From Butyriboletus loyo (lineage: Eukaryota > Basidiomycota > Agaricomycetes > Boletales > Boletaceae), in contig JBBPSI010000102.1 in NCBI GenBank assembly GCA_038093515.1, positions 1 to 64,000 of the forward strand: a stretch of DNA of 64,000 nt, written 5' to 3'. The notes below the pieces were generated by a model, which saw nothing but the letters and a program-made list of their open reading frames with translations, searched no databases and was not told the origin of the DNA. The translations under genes were made by a program, and so were the position numbers. Below, one piece after another: positions 1 to 9,462 of this stretch; positions within the stretch are counted from its first letter, which is position 1; every line of letters begins with the position of its first letter.

Positions 1-94
1 TTGAGCTATCCTCATTACACCTCGCCAGTACTTGTGTAGCACTGCGACAGTCGCGGAACCCTGTGTGACTTGATAACTCCGTTGTCTCGTAACA
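1..94 (+). repeat. 3' end of an LTR, family A (cut by window start)
   Basis: These 94 bases match the last 94 bases of the complete LTR at 7460-7962 with few differences and end in the same TAACA terminus. The LTR body lies to the left of the window. Leader sequence and gag follow directly, so this is probably the 5' LTR of the family A element. The bases after the terminus (TGGTTAAAGC two bases on) sit where a tRNA primer-binding site is expected, but I could not match them to a tRNA. Confidence 0.85.
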
Positions 95-725
95 CTTGGT
101 TAAAGCTTCTGATACACACCCGGTTCCCAGGGCAGGGATAGTCTCGTTTCCACGCACATACCAGTACGCTACCACTTGAAGGGGCAGCTTTTCCGCTTAG
201 GAAACCATACCCGGAATCCAGGGTTAAGGATCGTCACTGGGCGTTCGCCAGTTTTCATTTTCGTTTTACCCCCGCGCCTTTAGGGGAGCTCCTCGGAAGA
301 GCAGTCTTTGTGTCTCGGAGTAGCACCTGTAAAATTCATTCTCAGACGCTCCCTTTGGAGTTGTTAGTCCGCGTCAGGGTCGAGCCTGATTTGCGAAGTG
401 CGACATAGGGACCCCCAAATCCCTGTGGCTGAGCAATTCTCCGAGTAGTCCCTGTGGTAACACGGGAGGTAGAAGAAAAAACCCTTCATCATTTGTCAAT
501 TAGTCATAGTAAAATCTTTACCCGTTTCGGTTCATTACCGAACCAGACTTCGTCGGAGATACTACCTCCGTTCGAAAAAATATTTCCTTCGTTCTACTTG
601 CTGTAGAATTCCCCAGAGTTCCTTTGGAAGATAGGGGACAGTAAGGAAGTCTATATCTTGTAGCTTCTTTTTTTGTAATTGCCGAAGAAAACCGGTTCGT
701 GCCGAAGAAAATTAAAAACTTGCCG
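95..725 (+). other. Retrotransposon A leader (5' UTR)
   Basis: This roughly 630-base stretch lies between the LTR end and the first ORF of element A. I see no credible coding sequence in it. It probably carries the primer-binding site and packaging signals of the element, but no specific motif could be confirmed. Confidence 0.5.
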
Positions 726-968
726 ATGAACTATTTTGGACTATTCATCTTTGCTACAATCGCCATCTACATCGTTTTCGTCACCACTCTCGTAATCGCG
801 CTTAAAGTTTTTAACACAATCGTCGCGAAACAAACTCAACCTTACACCATCACCCTATCTTTTAACCGAAACAAATTCACCGCCAAACTTTCCTTCCCTA
901 CCGTACAGCATCCCCAAGGCGACGGTGAATTATCCGATCACGAGTGGGACCAACAAACTTGGAACTAG
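726..968 (+). CDS. Small leader ORF with one predicted membrane helix
   Basis: An 80-residue ORF begins at the ATG at 726 (the frame is open from a GTG at 699). It lies upstream of gag, ending about 55 bases before the gag ATG. Residues 4 to about 30 form one strongly hydrophobic segment (FGLFIFATIAIY and following), a likely transmembrane helix. The rest is polar, and the C-terminus is acidic. It matches no domain I recognise. Gypsy elements normally start with gag, so a membrane-type ORF here is unusual. It could be a chance ORF or a captured sequence. There are no cysteine motifs and no nucleic-acid-binding features. Confidence 0.35.
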   Translation: MNYFGLFIFATIAIYIVFVTTLVIALKVFNTIVAKQTQPYTITLSFNRNKFTAKLSFPTVQHPQGDGELSDHEWDQQTWN

Positions 969-1022
969 GTCAATCTGGGTTCTGAAACTTCGGAGGATTT
1001 CCCGATAGACGACGAGAAAAGA

Positions 1023-2216
1023 ATGTCGGATCCAGGGCCTTCCCACACTCCACATGCCACCGCCACATTCGACGACCAAACCCTGCGCGCCCTCTTCGCG
1101 CAGTGGATGGAAAAAGATCAGCAAGGAGGAATTTCAAAGAAGGTTGCTGACCCAGGAGAATGGGACGGCGATCGGGAAAAGTTCCACCACTGGTGGACCT
1201 CCCTCAAGGTCTGGGTCTCCGTTAATAATTGGAAGACCGACAAACTCCGGACGGTGGCGGTTCTTAGCCGCATTAAGGGAAAGGGTCAGGACTTTTCCCA
1301 AATCCTCTTAGAAGACTACGTCACCGATGAGGAAAAATACATCGACCCCAACGATAGACCTAGGGGAAAAAGGGGAGACTTGGCATGGCCTGAATGGGAC
1401 ACCTTACAGGATACCATACGAAGCCACTTCCAGATTGACGTCTTGGCACATCAAGCGTTGATCAAATTAACGGCTTTCACCCAAGGCCAACAATTAATCG
1501 ATGGGTTCCTCGAGAGGTTTAAGGTCCTCTATCGTCAATCGGAGTGTGAACCGAAGCACGCGGTCGAACTCCTCAAGCGTGCTGTAAAGTACGAAGTTTA
1601 CAAGCAGGTCTGCTTGACCGTCGACGAAGATACGTTGACGGATTTCTCCCTCCTTACAGAGGAAATTCGGAGGACGGGCCGAGTATTCGAACAGATGCAG
1701 GCAGAAAGGGGAAACGGGCAAACCCGACAATGGCGCCCTTACTCCCAGCAGCCGCAGCGTAATTACCCGGCTCCAAAAGGACCCCCTCCCGGCTACACTG
1801 CTGTCGGGACTCAACCAGGGCGTGGCGCCCCGATGGATCTTAGCGCCCAGCAATCAGGTCCCGAAACTCGGACTTGTTTTGGCTGTGGCAACGTCGGGCA
1901 CATCCGCCCCAATTGTCCTCAGAACCCCAACCGTCGGGACAAAGCCGGCTCCAACGCTCGCCCAAAAGTACGGCAGCAATGGATTCAGCAAGCCGACGGG
2001 ACCTACGTACAAGGATGGGTTCCAGTCAACTCCGCGGAGGTAACCCCTCCAAACAATTATCAGTCAAGGCCTTTACCGGCACCACCTGTGGTTGGAGCAC
2101 CACAACAAGGAGAAACCTCCCAGCGCGCCGCGTATATGGGAGAAGATGCTAGAGCTTACTGGGCGGACTTGTTCGCTTGCGAAGCAAAGGAAAAGGCCGC
2201 GCGGTCTTTAAAATAG
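1023..2216 (+). CDS. gag: Gag polyprotein, Ty3/Gypsy element A
   Basis: This is a 397-residue capsid/nucleocapsid protein. The middle part (about residues 40-220) has the helical Trp-rich pattern of the Retrotrans_gag domain, with blocks such as FHHWWTSLKVWV and GFLERFKVLY. It is followed by a Gln/Pro-rich linker and one CCHC zinc knuckle starting at Cys285 (C-x2-C-x4-H-x4-C), which binds the element RNA. The frame is intact. A minus-one ORF (2177-2394) overlaps the 3' end and is probably the start of this element's own pol, now cut off. The pol downstream belongs to a different family (B), so this gag is no longer paired with its own polymerase. Confidence 0.9.
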   Translation: MSDPGPSHTPHATATFDDQTLRALFAQWMEKDQQGGISKKVADPGEWDGDREKFHHWWTSLKVWVSVNNWKTDKLRTVAVLSRIKGKGQDFSQILLEDYVTDEEKYIDPNDRPRGKRGDLAWPEWDTLQDTIRSHFQIDVLAHQALIKLTAFTQGQQLIDGFLERFKVLYRQSECEPKHAVELLKRAVKYEVYKQVCLTVDEDTLTDFSLLTEEIRRTGRVFEQMQAERGNGQTRQWRPYSQQPQRNYPAPKGPPPGYTAVGTQPGRGAPMDLSAQQSGPETRTCFGCGNVGHIRPNCPQNPNRRDKAGSNARPKVRQQWIQQADGTYVQGWVPVNSAEVTPPNNYQSRPLPAPPVVGAPQQGETSQRAAYMGEDARAYWADLFACEAKEKAARSLK

Positions 2217-2394
2217 AGAAGTCGCTTAGTGCAGGGGTGTCTAAGGGACGGAACAATTCTTCTTTTTCTTCTTTTCGAAATTCTTTCTCTTCACTATCCA
2301 CATTTTCGGACTTTAGCGTAGACGAAAATGAACTTTTAGATAAGGAACCTGAGTTGTCGATTAGTTCTCTTCAACGACATGTATGCAGCGCCCT
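2177..2394 (+). pseudogene. Truncated 5' end of pol, element A
   Basis: A Ser/Phe-rich reading frame overlaps the gag A stop in the minus-one frame. This is the arrangement expected for a frameshifted pol start in Gypsy elements. It runs into the reversed family B LTR at 2395 and stops soon after. No protease motif is reached before the break, so the assignment rests on position and frame only. Confidence 0.45.
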
Positions 2395-2609
2395 AGACCA
2401 TGCTCCCTAACCGGGTCGCGAGAGCAAAAGTACAAATGAGGAAGAGATACTCTAGAACGTTCTGGAGTATGAAAGAAAGTGCGTCCGTGCGCGGGAAGTG
2501 ATGACTAAGTAAGAACGGTTGTTACCGTTCAACAGGAACTAGCATAAGGCTAGGCGAATGTAAGAGTCCTAACGGTAGTGGAGAAAAGAAATAAAGTACT
2601 ACCGTAACA
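2395..2609 (-). repeat. Reversed partial LTR, family B
   Basis: Read on the minus strand this segment matches about the first 215 bases of the family B LTR at 8193-8618, starting exactly at the TGTTACGG terminus (2609). The rest of that LTR is missing: at 2395 the sequence switches to element A. It therefore marks a junction between two elements. The strand is opposite to the downstream B element. Confidence 0.9.
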
Positions 2610-2839
2610 AGGACCACCCTCTCGTCCCCCTCGCAACCCTCAGCGCACACGCGCCGCCGTCGTCACGCAACCCGAGTCAAAGCCCTCCCCACTCGTCGAC
2701 TATCTGTCCGAGTTGAAAGGTCGAGGCACCCAACAAGAAGATGTCTTGAACGTCCTCAAGGCATGCTTCAACGAAGATGAAGAAAAGCTGCCCGTCGCAG
2801 CAACCAAGGTGGCCGAAGAATGGCCAAAGGATTTTTAGA
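2610..2839 (+). pseudogene. C-terminal fragment of gag, element B
   Basis: Directly after the reversed LTR a frame is open from 2611 to the TAG at 2837-2839 and ends in KVAEEWPKDF. It contains a helical acidic segment of the kind found at Gag C-termini. It overlaps the pol ATG at 2820 in the frame expected for a minus-one shift, with a run of five T just before the stop. The N-terminal part of this gag, including any zinc knuckle, is lost. Confidence 0.6.
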
Positions 2840-5800
2840 AAGGAGGGAAGTTTCGACGTCTTCGCCTCCTCATGTAATCGCCCCTGTAGTTTTGTCAAAC
2901 CCAAATGCGCAATCAATTCGAGTTCCTGTGTCATTATTCGCGCATGAAGGGGGTCAAATCGTCGACACATTCGCCCTGGTGGACAGCGGCGCAAGCGGAT
3001 GCTTCATAGATCGCGATCTAGTGAAGCGAAAGAAACTGCCGATGGAACGGCTACCCAAGCCACTTAGTGCCCAGAACGTGGACGGGTCAAACAACCAAGG
3101 AGGAGTCATCAGACACAAGGTCACCATCTCCATCAGGATTGGAGAAACCGAGGAGGAACGGAGCTTCCTAGTCCTCAACATAGGAAGAGAAAACATGATC
3201 CTGGGATTACCGTGGCTACGAGAAGCCAACCCGGTAATAGATTGGGCCACCGGCCATATCGATCTCCCAGATCAAATCAAGAAGCCCCGACACGACTCCC
3301 CTCGGGCAATCGCTCAACGGTACCTGGTACGGTACCTTGACTTGGACCCAGACTCCAAGATCGCCAAGCTCTGGAAGAAGCGAGTAGACGCTTCAGCAAG
3401 GGAAGCTTACCCTGTTCGAAAAGCAACCATCGCGACTGAGATCGCCGCCCAAGTCGTCAAGGAGAAAGCAGTTCTCCCTACCCCGTTCAAGTCCTTTGCG
3501 GACGTTTTTGACAAAAAGAACACTGAGGAACTTCCCCCGTCCCGATCTTTCGATCACGCCATTGACCTCGACAAAGACTTTGTCCCGAAAGTCGCCAAGG
3601 TCTATCCCTTGAATCCGAAAGAGTCGGAAGCCTGCAAAGCTTTCGTCGAGGAACATCTCAAGTCGGGAAAGATCACCCCCTCGAAGTCTCCTCAGGCTGC
3701 CCCCTTCTTCTTCGTATCAAAGAAGGATGGCTCGCTACGCCCCTGTCAGGACTACAGGTACCTGAACTCACATACGGTCAAAAACGCCTACCCTCTCCCC
3801 CTCATCTCCGACCTCGTCGACCGTCTCAAAGGGTCCAAAATCTTCACAAAGATGGACATCCGCTGGGGATACAACAACGTCCTCATCAAGCCGAACGACC
3901 GCTGGAAAGCGGCCTTCATCACTCCCCAAGGGCTGTTCGAACCCACCGTGATGTTCTTCGGCCTTTGCAATTCCCCAGCAACCTTCCAGGCTTTGATGGA
4001 CCATATCTTCGGCGACCTCATGGCAGAAGGATGGCTGATCATCTACATGGACGACCTGTTGATTCATTCCGCCACCCCCGCCGAACACGAGGCACGAACG
4101 ATCCGTGTCCTGGAACGACTACGCGAACACAAGTTGTTCCTCAAACTGGAAAAGTGTTCGTTCGATGCCGAAGAAGTCGAATACCTCGGGATGATGGTCC
4201 GAGAAGGGCAGGTCAAGATGGACCCCACCAAGTTGAAAGCCATTCGCGAATGGAACCCCCCGACCTCGGTGAAGGCAGTTAGGTCCTTCATCGGGTTTTG
4301 CAATTTCTATCGCAGGTTCATACAGGACTTCTCTCACATCGCGAAGCCGCTGCACGACCTGACTAAGAAGAACTCCCCGTGGGCATGGACGCCGGCTTGC
4401 GAACAGGCGTTCCAAGCAATCAAACAGTCGTTCCTACGACAACCCGTTCTCTCTATGCCCGATGTCACGAAGCCGTTTGCCGTGATGACGGATGCCTCCC
4501 TCACTGCTACTGGAGCAGTGCTCATGCAGAAGGATGTCAACGGTGATTTACATCCTTGCGCCTACTTGTCTAAGACGCTCTCACCAGCAGAGCGCAACTA
4601 TGATATCTATGATCGCGAGTTGCTCGCTGTCATCCATGCGTTGGAAGAATGGCGCCACTACCTGCGAGGTACTGGTCATCAAGTAGAGATTCTCACCGAT
4701 CACAAGAATCTCACGTATTTCCGCCAACCCAACAAGTTGTCCCGCCGGCAAGCACGCTGGCTCATGTTCCTGCAGGATTTCGACCTGCACTTCCATCACA
4801 TTCCGGGTACTCAGATGGGCCCGGCCGATGCCTTATCCCGCCGCGACGACGTTGACACTTCCGCCGACAACCAGGAAGTCACCCTCCTCCCAGAAAATCT
4901 CTTCGCTCGCAAGATCGACGTCGCCCTTGCCGAAAAGATTGCTGCCTCCACCCCCAGCGACCCTATGATTAAGCGCTGCATGCAAGCTCTTTACGAAGAC
5001 TCCCCACTCTTCCCCAAAATGAACGCTGGGGATTGGGACTTTGATGGCAAAGAGTTATATTTCCGCAAGAAGCGCTACATCCCCGAGGCAGCACGGGTCG
5101 ACCTCATCCGATCCCTACACGAAAGTCCCGCTGGCGGTCACGGTGGTATATTCCGCACCCAGAACATGGTGCAACGCGATTATTGGTGGCCAGGTATGGC
5201 TAATTTGGTCCGCCGCTTTGTCTCTGGCTGCGCTGTCTGTCAGGCGCATAAAGTTAATACCCATCCCACCGTCCCCCCTCTCACTCCTCTGGCCAGCGTG
5301 GCCTCTCGTCCCTTTGAACAGGTCTCGGTCGACCTTATCACCGGTCTCCCTCCGTCTTTGGGTTATGATTCAGTCATGGTCGTGGTAGACCATGGGCTTA
5401 CGAAGGGGGTAATTTATTCCCCTTGCAACAAGGACATCGACGCGGCAGGAGTTGCCAAGTTGTTTTTCAAAACGGTTTTCCTTCGCTTTGGACTACACTC
5501 TCGCTGCATCTCTGATCGTGGCCCTCAGTTCGCCTCCGCCTTTGCCAGAGAACTCGCAAGGCTCCTGGACTATGACCTCGCCCTCTCCTCCGCGTACCAC
5601 CCACAGACCGACGGAGAAACGGAACGAGTCAATCAGGAGCTGGAAACGTACCTCCGGATCTTCTGCGATGGTCACCCCGAACGATGGGCCGAACTCCTCC
5701 CCATGGCCGAATTCTCCCACAATTCCATGACACATTCATCAACCAATGTGACCCCGTTCTCCCTGATGGTCGGGTATGAACCGAGGTCTTATCCTCCAAT

Positions 5801-6380
5801 CGGAAAGACGTTCCTCCCCGCCCTCGAGTCCAGACTCTCGGAACTCACGGGAGCCCGAACGGAGGCATTAGAAGCCCATGAGAAGGCACGGCGATTGATG
5901 AAGGAACGGATCTCGTCCAAGTTCCGTCCGTGGAAGACAGGAGATAAGGTTTGGCTCGAAGGGCGCAACCTTCGACTCAGGTACCCGTCCAAGAAGCTCG
6001 CCCCAAGACGGGAAGGACCGTTCGAGATCGCACAGGTTGTCTCCCCTGTGGCGTACAGACTCCGATTACCACCGACATGGAAGATTCACGACGTCTTCCA
6101 TGCGTCCCTCCTCACCCCTTATCGCGAAACGGCAGAACACGGCCCGAATTTCACAAACCCTCCTCCGGAAGAAATAGACGGAGATGAAGAATACGAGATC
6201 GATCGTATCTTATCGCACCGCGGCTCCAAGGGACGCCGCCAATTCCTTGTTTCCTGGAAAGGGTACTCCGCAGCGGAGAACACCTGGGAGCCAAATGGGA
6301 ACTTGGTCCATGCGCAAGCCCTGCTCAAGGCTTATAAGTTGCGCCACCCCAAGGATTTTCCCTCCCCATCTTCTCAGTAA
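2820..6380 (+). CDS. pol: Pol polyprotein of a chromodomain Gypsy element (PR-RT-RNaseH-IN-CHD)
   Basis: This is a 1186-residue uninterrupted polyprotein. In order: an aspartic protease with DSGASG at Asp55; reverse transcriptase with YMDD at 409-412; RNase H with TDAS at Asp558 and a later TDHKN; the integrase zinc-binding region (His767, His774 and the CAVC pair); and the integrase core with Asp838, Asp899 and Glu935, a DD35E spacing. A C-terminal chromodomain (about residues 1120-1172, YEIDRIL to WKGY to TWEP) can steer insertion to marked chromatin, as in chromoviruses. All catalytic residues seen are present, so the enzyme may be active. It is probably made by frameshifting from gag B, so the ATG at 2820 may not be used. 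Its gag is truncated by the LTR junction upstream. Confidence 0.95.
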   Translation: MAKGFLERREVSTSSPPHVIAPVVLSNPNAQSIRVPVSLFAHEGGQIVDTFALVDSGASGCFIDRDLVKRKKLPMERLPKPLSAQNVDGSNNQGGVIRHKVTISIRIGETEEERSFLVLNIGRENMILGLPWLREANPVIDWATGHIDLPDQIKKPRHDSPRAIAQRYLVRYLDLDPDSKIAKLWKKRVDASAREAYPVRKATIATEIAAQVVKEKAVLPTPFKSFADVFDKKNTEELPPSRSFDHAIDLDKDFVPKVAKVYPLNPKESEACKAFVEEHLKSGKITPSKSPQAAPFFFVSKKDGSLRPCQDYRYLNSHTVKNAYPLPLISDLVDRLKGSKIFTKMDIRWGYNNVLIKPNDRWKAAFITPQGLFEPTVMFFGLCNSPATFQALMDHIFGDLMAEGWLIIYMDDLLIHSATPAEHEARTIRVLERLREHKLFLKLEKCSFDAEEVEYLGMMVREGQVKMDPTKLKAIREWNPPTSVKAVRSFIGFCNFYRRFIQDFSHIAKPLHDLTKKNSPWAWTPACEQAFQAIKQSFLRQPVLSMPDVTKPFAVMTDASLTATGAVLMQKDVNGDLHPCAYLSKTLSPAERNYDIYDRELLAVIHALEEWRHYLRGTGHQVEILTDHKNLTYFRQPNKLSRRQARWLMFLQDFDLHFHHIPGTQMGPADALSRRDDVDTSADNQEVTLLPENLFARKIDVALAEKIAASTPSDPMIKRCMQALYEDSPLFPKMNAGDWDFDGKELYFRKKRYIPEAARVDLIRSLHESPAGGHGGIFRTQNMVQRDYWWPGMANLVRRFVSGCAVCQAHKVNTHPTVPPLTPLASVASRPFEQVSVDLITGLPPSLGYDSVMVVVDHGLTKGVIYSPCNKDIDAAGVAKLFFKTVFLRFGLHSRCISDRGPQFASAFARELARLLDYDLALSSAYHPQTDGETERVNQELETYLRIFCDGHPERWAELLPMAEFSHNSMTHSSTNVTPFSLMVGYEPRSYPPIGKTFLPALESRLSELTGARTEALEAHEKARRLMKERISSKFRPWKTGDKVWLEGRNLRLRYPSKKLAPRREGPFEIAQVVSPVAYRLRLPPTWKIHDVFHASLLTPYRETAEHGPNFTNPPPEEIDGDEEYEIDRILSHRGSKGRRQFLVSWKGYSAAENTWEPNGNLVHAQALLKAYKLRHPKDFPSPSSQ

Positions 6381-6388
6381 AAACGAAA

Positions 6389-8141
6389 ATGGCTATTCCC
6401 CCTGCAGAAAACAACGCCCCGCTTCCGGCTCAACCCCCCGTCCGCTCTTCTCGTCTCCCAGTTTCTTCTCGCCGCGTCCTCTACGCCGCCGTCTTGGAAA
6501 ATCCCGTCGCCACCTACGCCCTAGAGCAGCGTATGGACTTCACTGGGGACTATGTCCTCCGCACCCTCGCTAGCCTCTACCGCTCCTATGCCCTCGCCCG
6601 CACCGTCCACACCCGCTTATGCCCCGACAACCAGCCACCCGTATACGCCACCGCCCTAGAGACCTCTTTGATGGAGGCCAGGGGGTATACCCTAGACATC
6701 CTTCACGCGGAAGGATTCGGCTATGTCGTCGACCAGCTCCTCCCCGGCATCCTCGCGCCCGTTTTGCGCCCCATCCTTGTCGCCCTCGCTCCTAGAGAGC
6801 GAGAATTTTATTTTCAGTCCAACGACCGCATCGGGTTCTTGCGCCCCACCGCTCGCGGCCCCAATCCCCCTCCTCGTCCTGCCGCGGAAGGATCTCCTCC
6901 GCCACTACCTATTCCAGCGCCACCCGCTAGAGATTCGCCTGCAACCACACTGGTAGCGGACTCGTCCAGAGAGACCACTGGAGAGTCCCTCGAGTCCTTT
7001 CGGACCGACGTCGACGAGCCCCAGGTCGCTCGTCGACACTCCCCCCTACCGCCTAGGACTGTGCGTCGCCAACCTCGCCAGACGCTTCTCCAGACTGGAT
7101 CTATCCCGGGATCGGTCACCCTCACCGCCGCAGGAAGAAGAATCGCCAACAGGGCCTTCCGCTCCATCACCCCCCAACCAACCTCTCGTCGTGGCACCCC
7201 CGCCATCCAACTTATTCCCCGCGTCACCTCCCCTGGCACTGCCGCCGCAGCTGGTGGCTCTAACAGCTCTTCGTACGGACCCCCGCCCCCCTACCTCCCC
7301 GGTCGGGGTACTCGTGATTCGCCTATCGTCGTCGACGACAGATCCCCTGATCCCAGCCCGGGCACTGCTCGACCTCGCCTCGTCCGCCCGCAACTTTGCT
7401 TCGAATGCGGCACCGTCGGCCACTTCCGAAGAGAATGCCCCAACTACACGTGCCCTTTCTGTTATAATCATAACATTTTATTCGTACACTTCGTACACTT
7501 TCAACTCGGACTTAGTTGTTTTCACTTTCAAAGGTCACGTGACATAGCGCACGTGATCGTGGGAACTTACATGTGATCTCTTGTTGACTAAGCATATGAT
7601 GTCATGGCCTAGACCAGGCCTAGACTCTATGACGTCACGACACATGTATTTAATCTCCGTTTACTTCTCTTCTTTTTGATCCCCGCGCCTCGTGTGGTTA
7701 ATCACCGTTGCGCTTCTCTTCTTAGTCTAGCCATGTATAGTAATTCCTCACACACACAGCATGGTCTGTGCGCATCTCTGTACAATATAAAAGGGCTTGT
7801 GGTTAGACTAGGATTCCCTAGCTTTAACCACTTGTCTTATTCGCTGGCAACAGTTGAGAGATTAAGATTTGAGCTATCCTCATTACACCTCGCCAGTACC
7901 TGTGTAGTACTGCAACAGTAGTGGAACTTCGTGTGACTTGATAACTTCGTTGTCTCGTAACACTTTCTGCCACCGGATCGCCCCAGGTCATATTCAGGAA
8001 TTTTGCCCCGAACGCATATGCGGCCTCTGCGGAGCCGTTGGCCACATCATCGCAAATTGTACCTTTCGGGATGACGTCTGGGCAGATCTCAATGCCGATG
8101 ACGCTTACGACTACGACGTCAATGAGGGGGGGTCTCAATGA
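6389..8141 (+). pseudogene. Third ORF of element B with zinc knuckles, split by a solo LTR
   Basis: This ORF begins eight bases after the pol stop. The first part (6389-7459, 357 codons) has a helical N-terminal domain of about 130 residues, a long Pro/Ser/Arg-rich linker, and a CCHC knuckle (CFECGTVGHFRREC). A solo family A LTR is inserted at 7460-7962. The same frame resumes at 7968 and runs to 8141 with more Cys/His pairs (CPERICGLCGAVGH). Removing the LTR and one copy of the five-base duplication would give one open frame of about 414 codons. Most Gypsy elements lack an ORF here. The knuckles suggest nucleic-acid binding; a second gag-like protein is possible. The N-terminal domain is not recognised. 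Confidence 0.75.
7460..7962 (+). mobile_element. Solo LTR, family A, with 5-bp target duplication
   Basis: The element is 503 bp, starts TGTTATAATC and ends CGTAACA. It is flanked by CTTTC at 7455-7459 and 7963-7967, a perfect five-base target-site duplication. A TATA-like box (AATATAAAAG) lies near 7785. The last 94 bases match the LTR end at the start of the window. It breaks the third ORF of element B, so it landed after that element did. Confidence 0.95.
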
Positions 8142-8178
8142 GGGGACCATTCAAGTTGTGGAGTCGGAGTCTCCACCA

Positions 8179-8192
8179 TGGGAGGGGGGTAA
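8179..8192 (+). promoter_or_regulatory. Polypurine tract of element B
   Basis: A purine run (GGGAGGGGGG) ends two bases before the LTR terminus TG. Position and composition are those of the plus-strand primer site of LTR retrotransposons. Confidence 0.75.
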
Positions 8193-8618
8193 TGTTACGG
8201 TAGTACTTTACTTTTTCTCTCCTTTACCGTTAGGACTACTTCACTCGCCTAGCCTTTTGCTAGTGCCCATTGAGCGGTATGAACCGCTTTAGCTTAGTCA
8301 TCACTTCCCGCGCACGGACGCACTTTCTTTCATACTCCAGAACGTTCTAGAGTATCTTTTCCTCGTTTGTACTTTTGCTCTCGCGACCCGATTAGGGAGC
8401 ATGGTCTGTGCGCAGACCTCTGTAGTATAAAGCCACTGTCTTTACACCCTGTAACGGTATCTAGTTCTACGCAGCCTACTGCTAGCAATTAGTATCATTC
8501 CAGACTCTTAGTGTGCGCACTAAGACATAGTCTGAGACTCACCCAGAATCGTCTCTTGAGTCTCGAGGCCACTCCAGAGTGCCTCCTCGCTGTTCAATTG
8601 TTAGCGCCCAGCGTAACA
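8193..8618 (+). repeat. 3' LTR of element B
   Basis: This 426-bp LTR starts TGTTACGG and ends GCGTAACA. It is preceded by a G-rich polypurine tract (8181-8190) that would prime plus-strand synthesis. A TATA-like box (GTATAAAG) lies near 8427. The right end cuts the gag frame of element C. Confidence 0.9.
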
Positions 8619-8809
8619 TGAGCTAGCGTGTTGTTTTGCTCGAGAAGTTCCTGATTTTGTCGGTACAGGATCTGGTTCTGATCTTCGAACCGCTGTAGAA
8701 GGGCGGCGAGATCGGGAGTGACTTGGAATGAAGCTGAGGACGCTGAAGGGGTTGCTTCGGGTTCCCCCCAGGGCTGAGGTGTAGTAGGGCGATAGAGATC
8801 GTAAGACAT
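8619..8809 (-). pseudogene. 5' fragment of gag, element C
   Basis: Sixty-four codons are open on the minus strand from the ATG at 8809. The product has a Pro-rich start and then a Gln/Asn/Leu coiled-coil (repeats such as QNQELLEQNN), typical of the N-terminus of basidiomycete Gypsy Gag. It is cut at 8618/8619 by the end of the family B LTR. The rest of the element, if present, lies left of the window. The matching LTR is at 8922-9165 in the same orientation. Confidence 0.65.
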
Positions 8810-8921
8810 GATATTCGGAGCAAGGGCTCGACGAATGGAAGGATGAGGGATAGGAGAACCTGGTGATCAATGGAGCAGAGGCTCGACGTTGACCAGGAGG
8901 TGAGGGGTGACCTTTTGATAA

Positions 8922-9165
8922 TGTTGGAACTACAAAGCAATGACTGAGAGAAATCAATATTAGACAATGAGCTACGACATGAGATATATACCTGAGAGAA
9001 ATCAATAATCAAAAGGTAAAGAACACGAAACAGAGCTCGTAGGTATATATATAAGAAAGTATGACTTTAGGGCTGACATTGTGATATGTTCAAGAATGTG
9101 ATAGAAAAGTAAAGAAACGTAAAGAAGAAAAGAAACGTGAAGAGAAGAAAAGTGAAGTTCTAACA
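8922..9165 (-). repeat. 5' LTR of element C
   Basis: This 244-bp segment has inverted ends (TGTTGGAACT at the left, AGTTCTAACA at the right). On the minus strand a TATA box (TATATATA, near 9047) points toward the gag C fragment. The 112 bases between LTR and gag are a short leader. No target duplication can be checked because the other end is lost. Confidence 0.7.
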
Positions 9166-9462
9166 ATGAGGTTCCCAGGCTGCTCGATTGAACGAGAGGT
9201 CACCAATGTCATGGTTAGTGCCGTAGGAGAGGCGCATCGTCTTTACGAGGAGGCGAAGACTGCTGTGAGGATGTCAATTTGTTCACGTCGATGAATCATT
9301 GCGCGCTTTTCAACGGGTAGATCATCAAGGGCAACTTCACTTTCACGCGACTTCGACCTGGAACGGGCTAATATTGTGAAAGCAATTTTTAATATTACTT
9401 TCCAGGTGTACATATACAGGGGCAGATTGGTCATTCGCAGGGGGGGTGAGCCCGGAGACGTG
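9166..9462. other. Intergenic stretch between element C and FunK1
   Basis: A minus-strand frame (9243-9479) is open here with a basic-acidic tail but overlaps the end of the kinase gene and resembles nothing I know. I treat it as 3' flank of the kinase gene. Confidence 0.4.
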
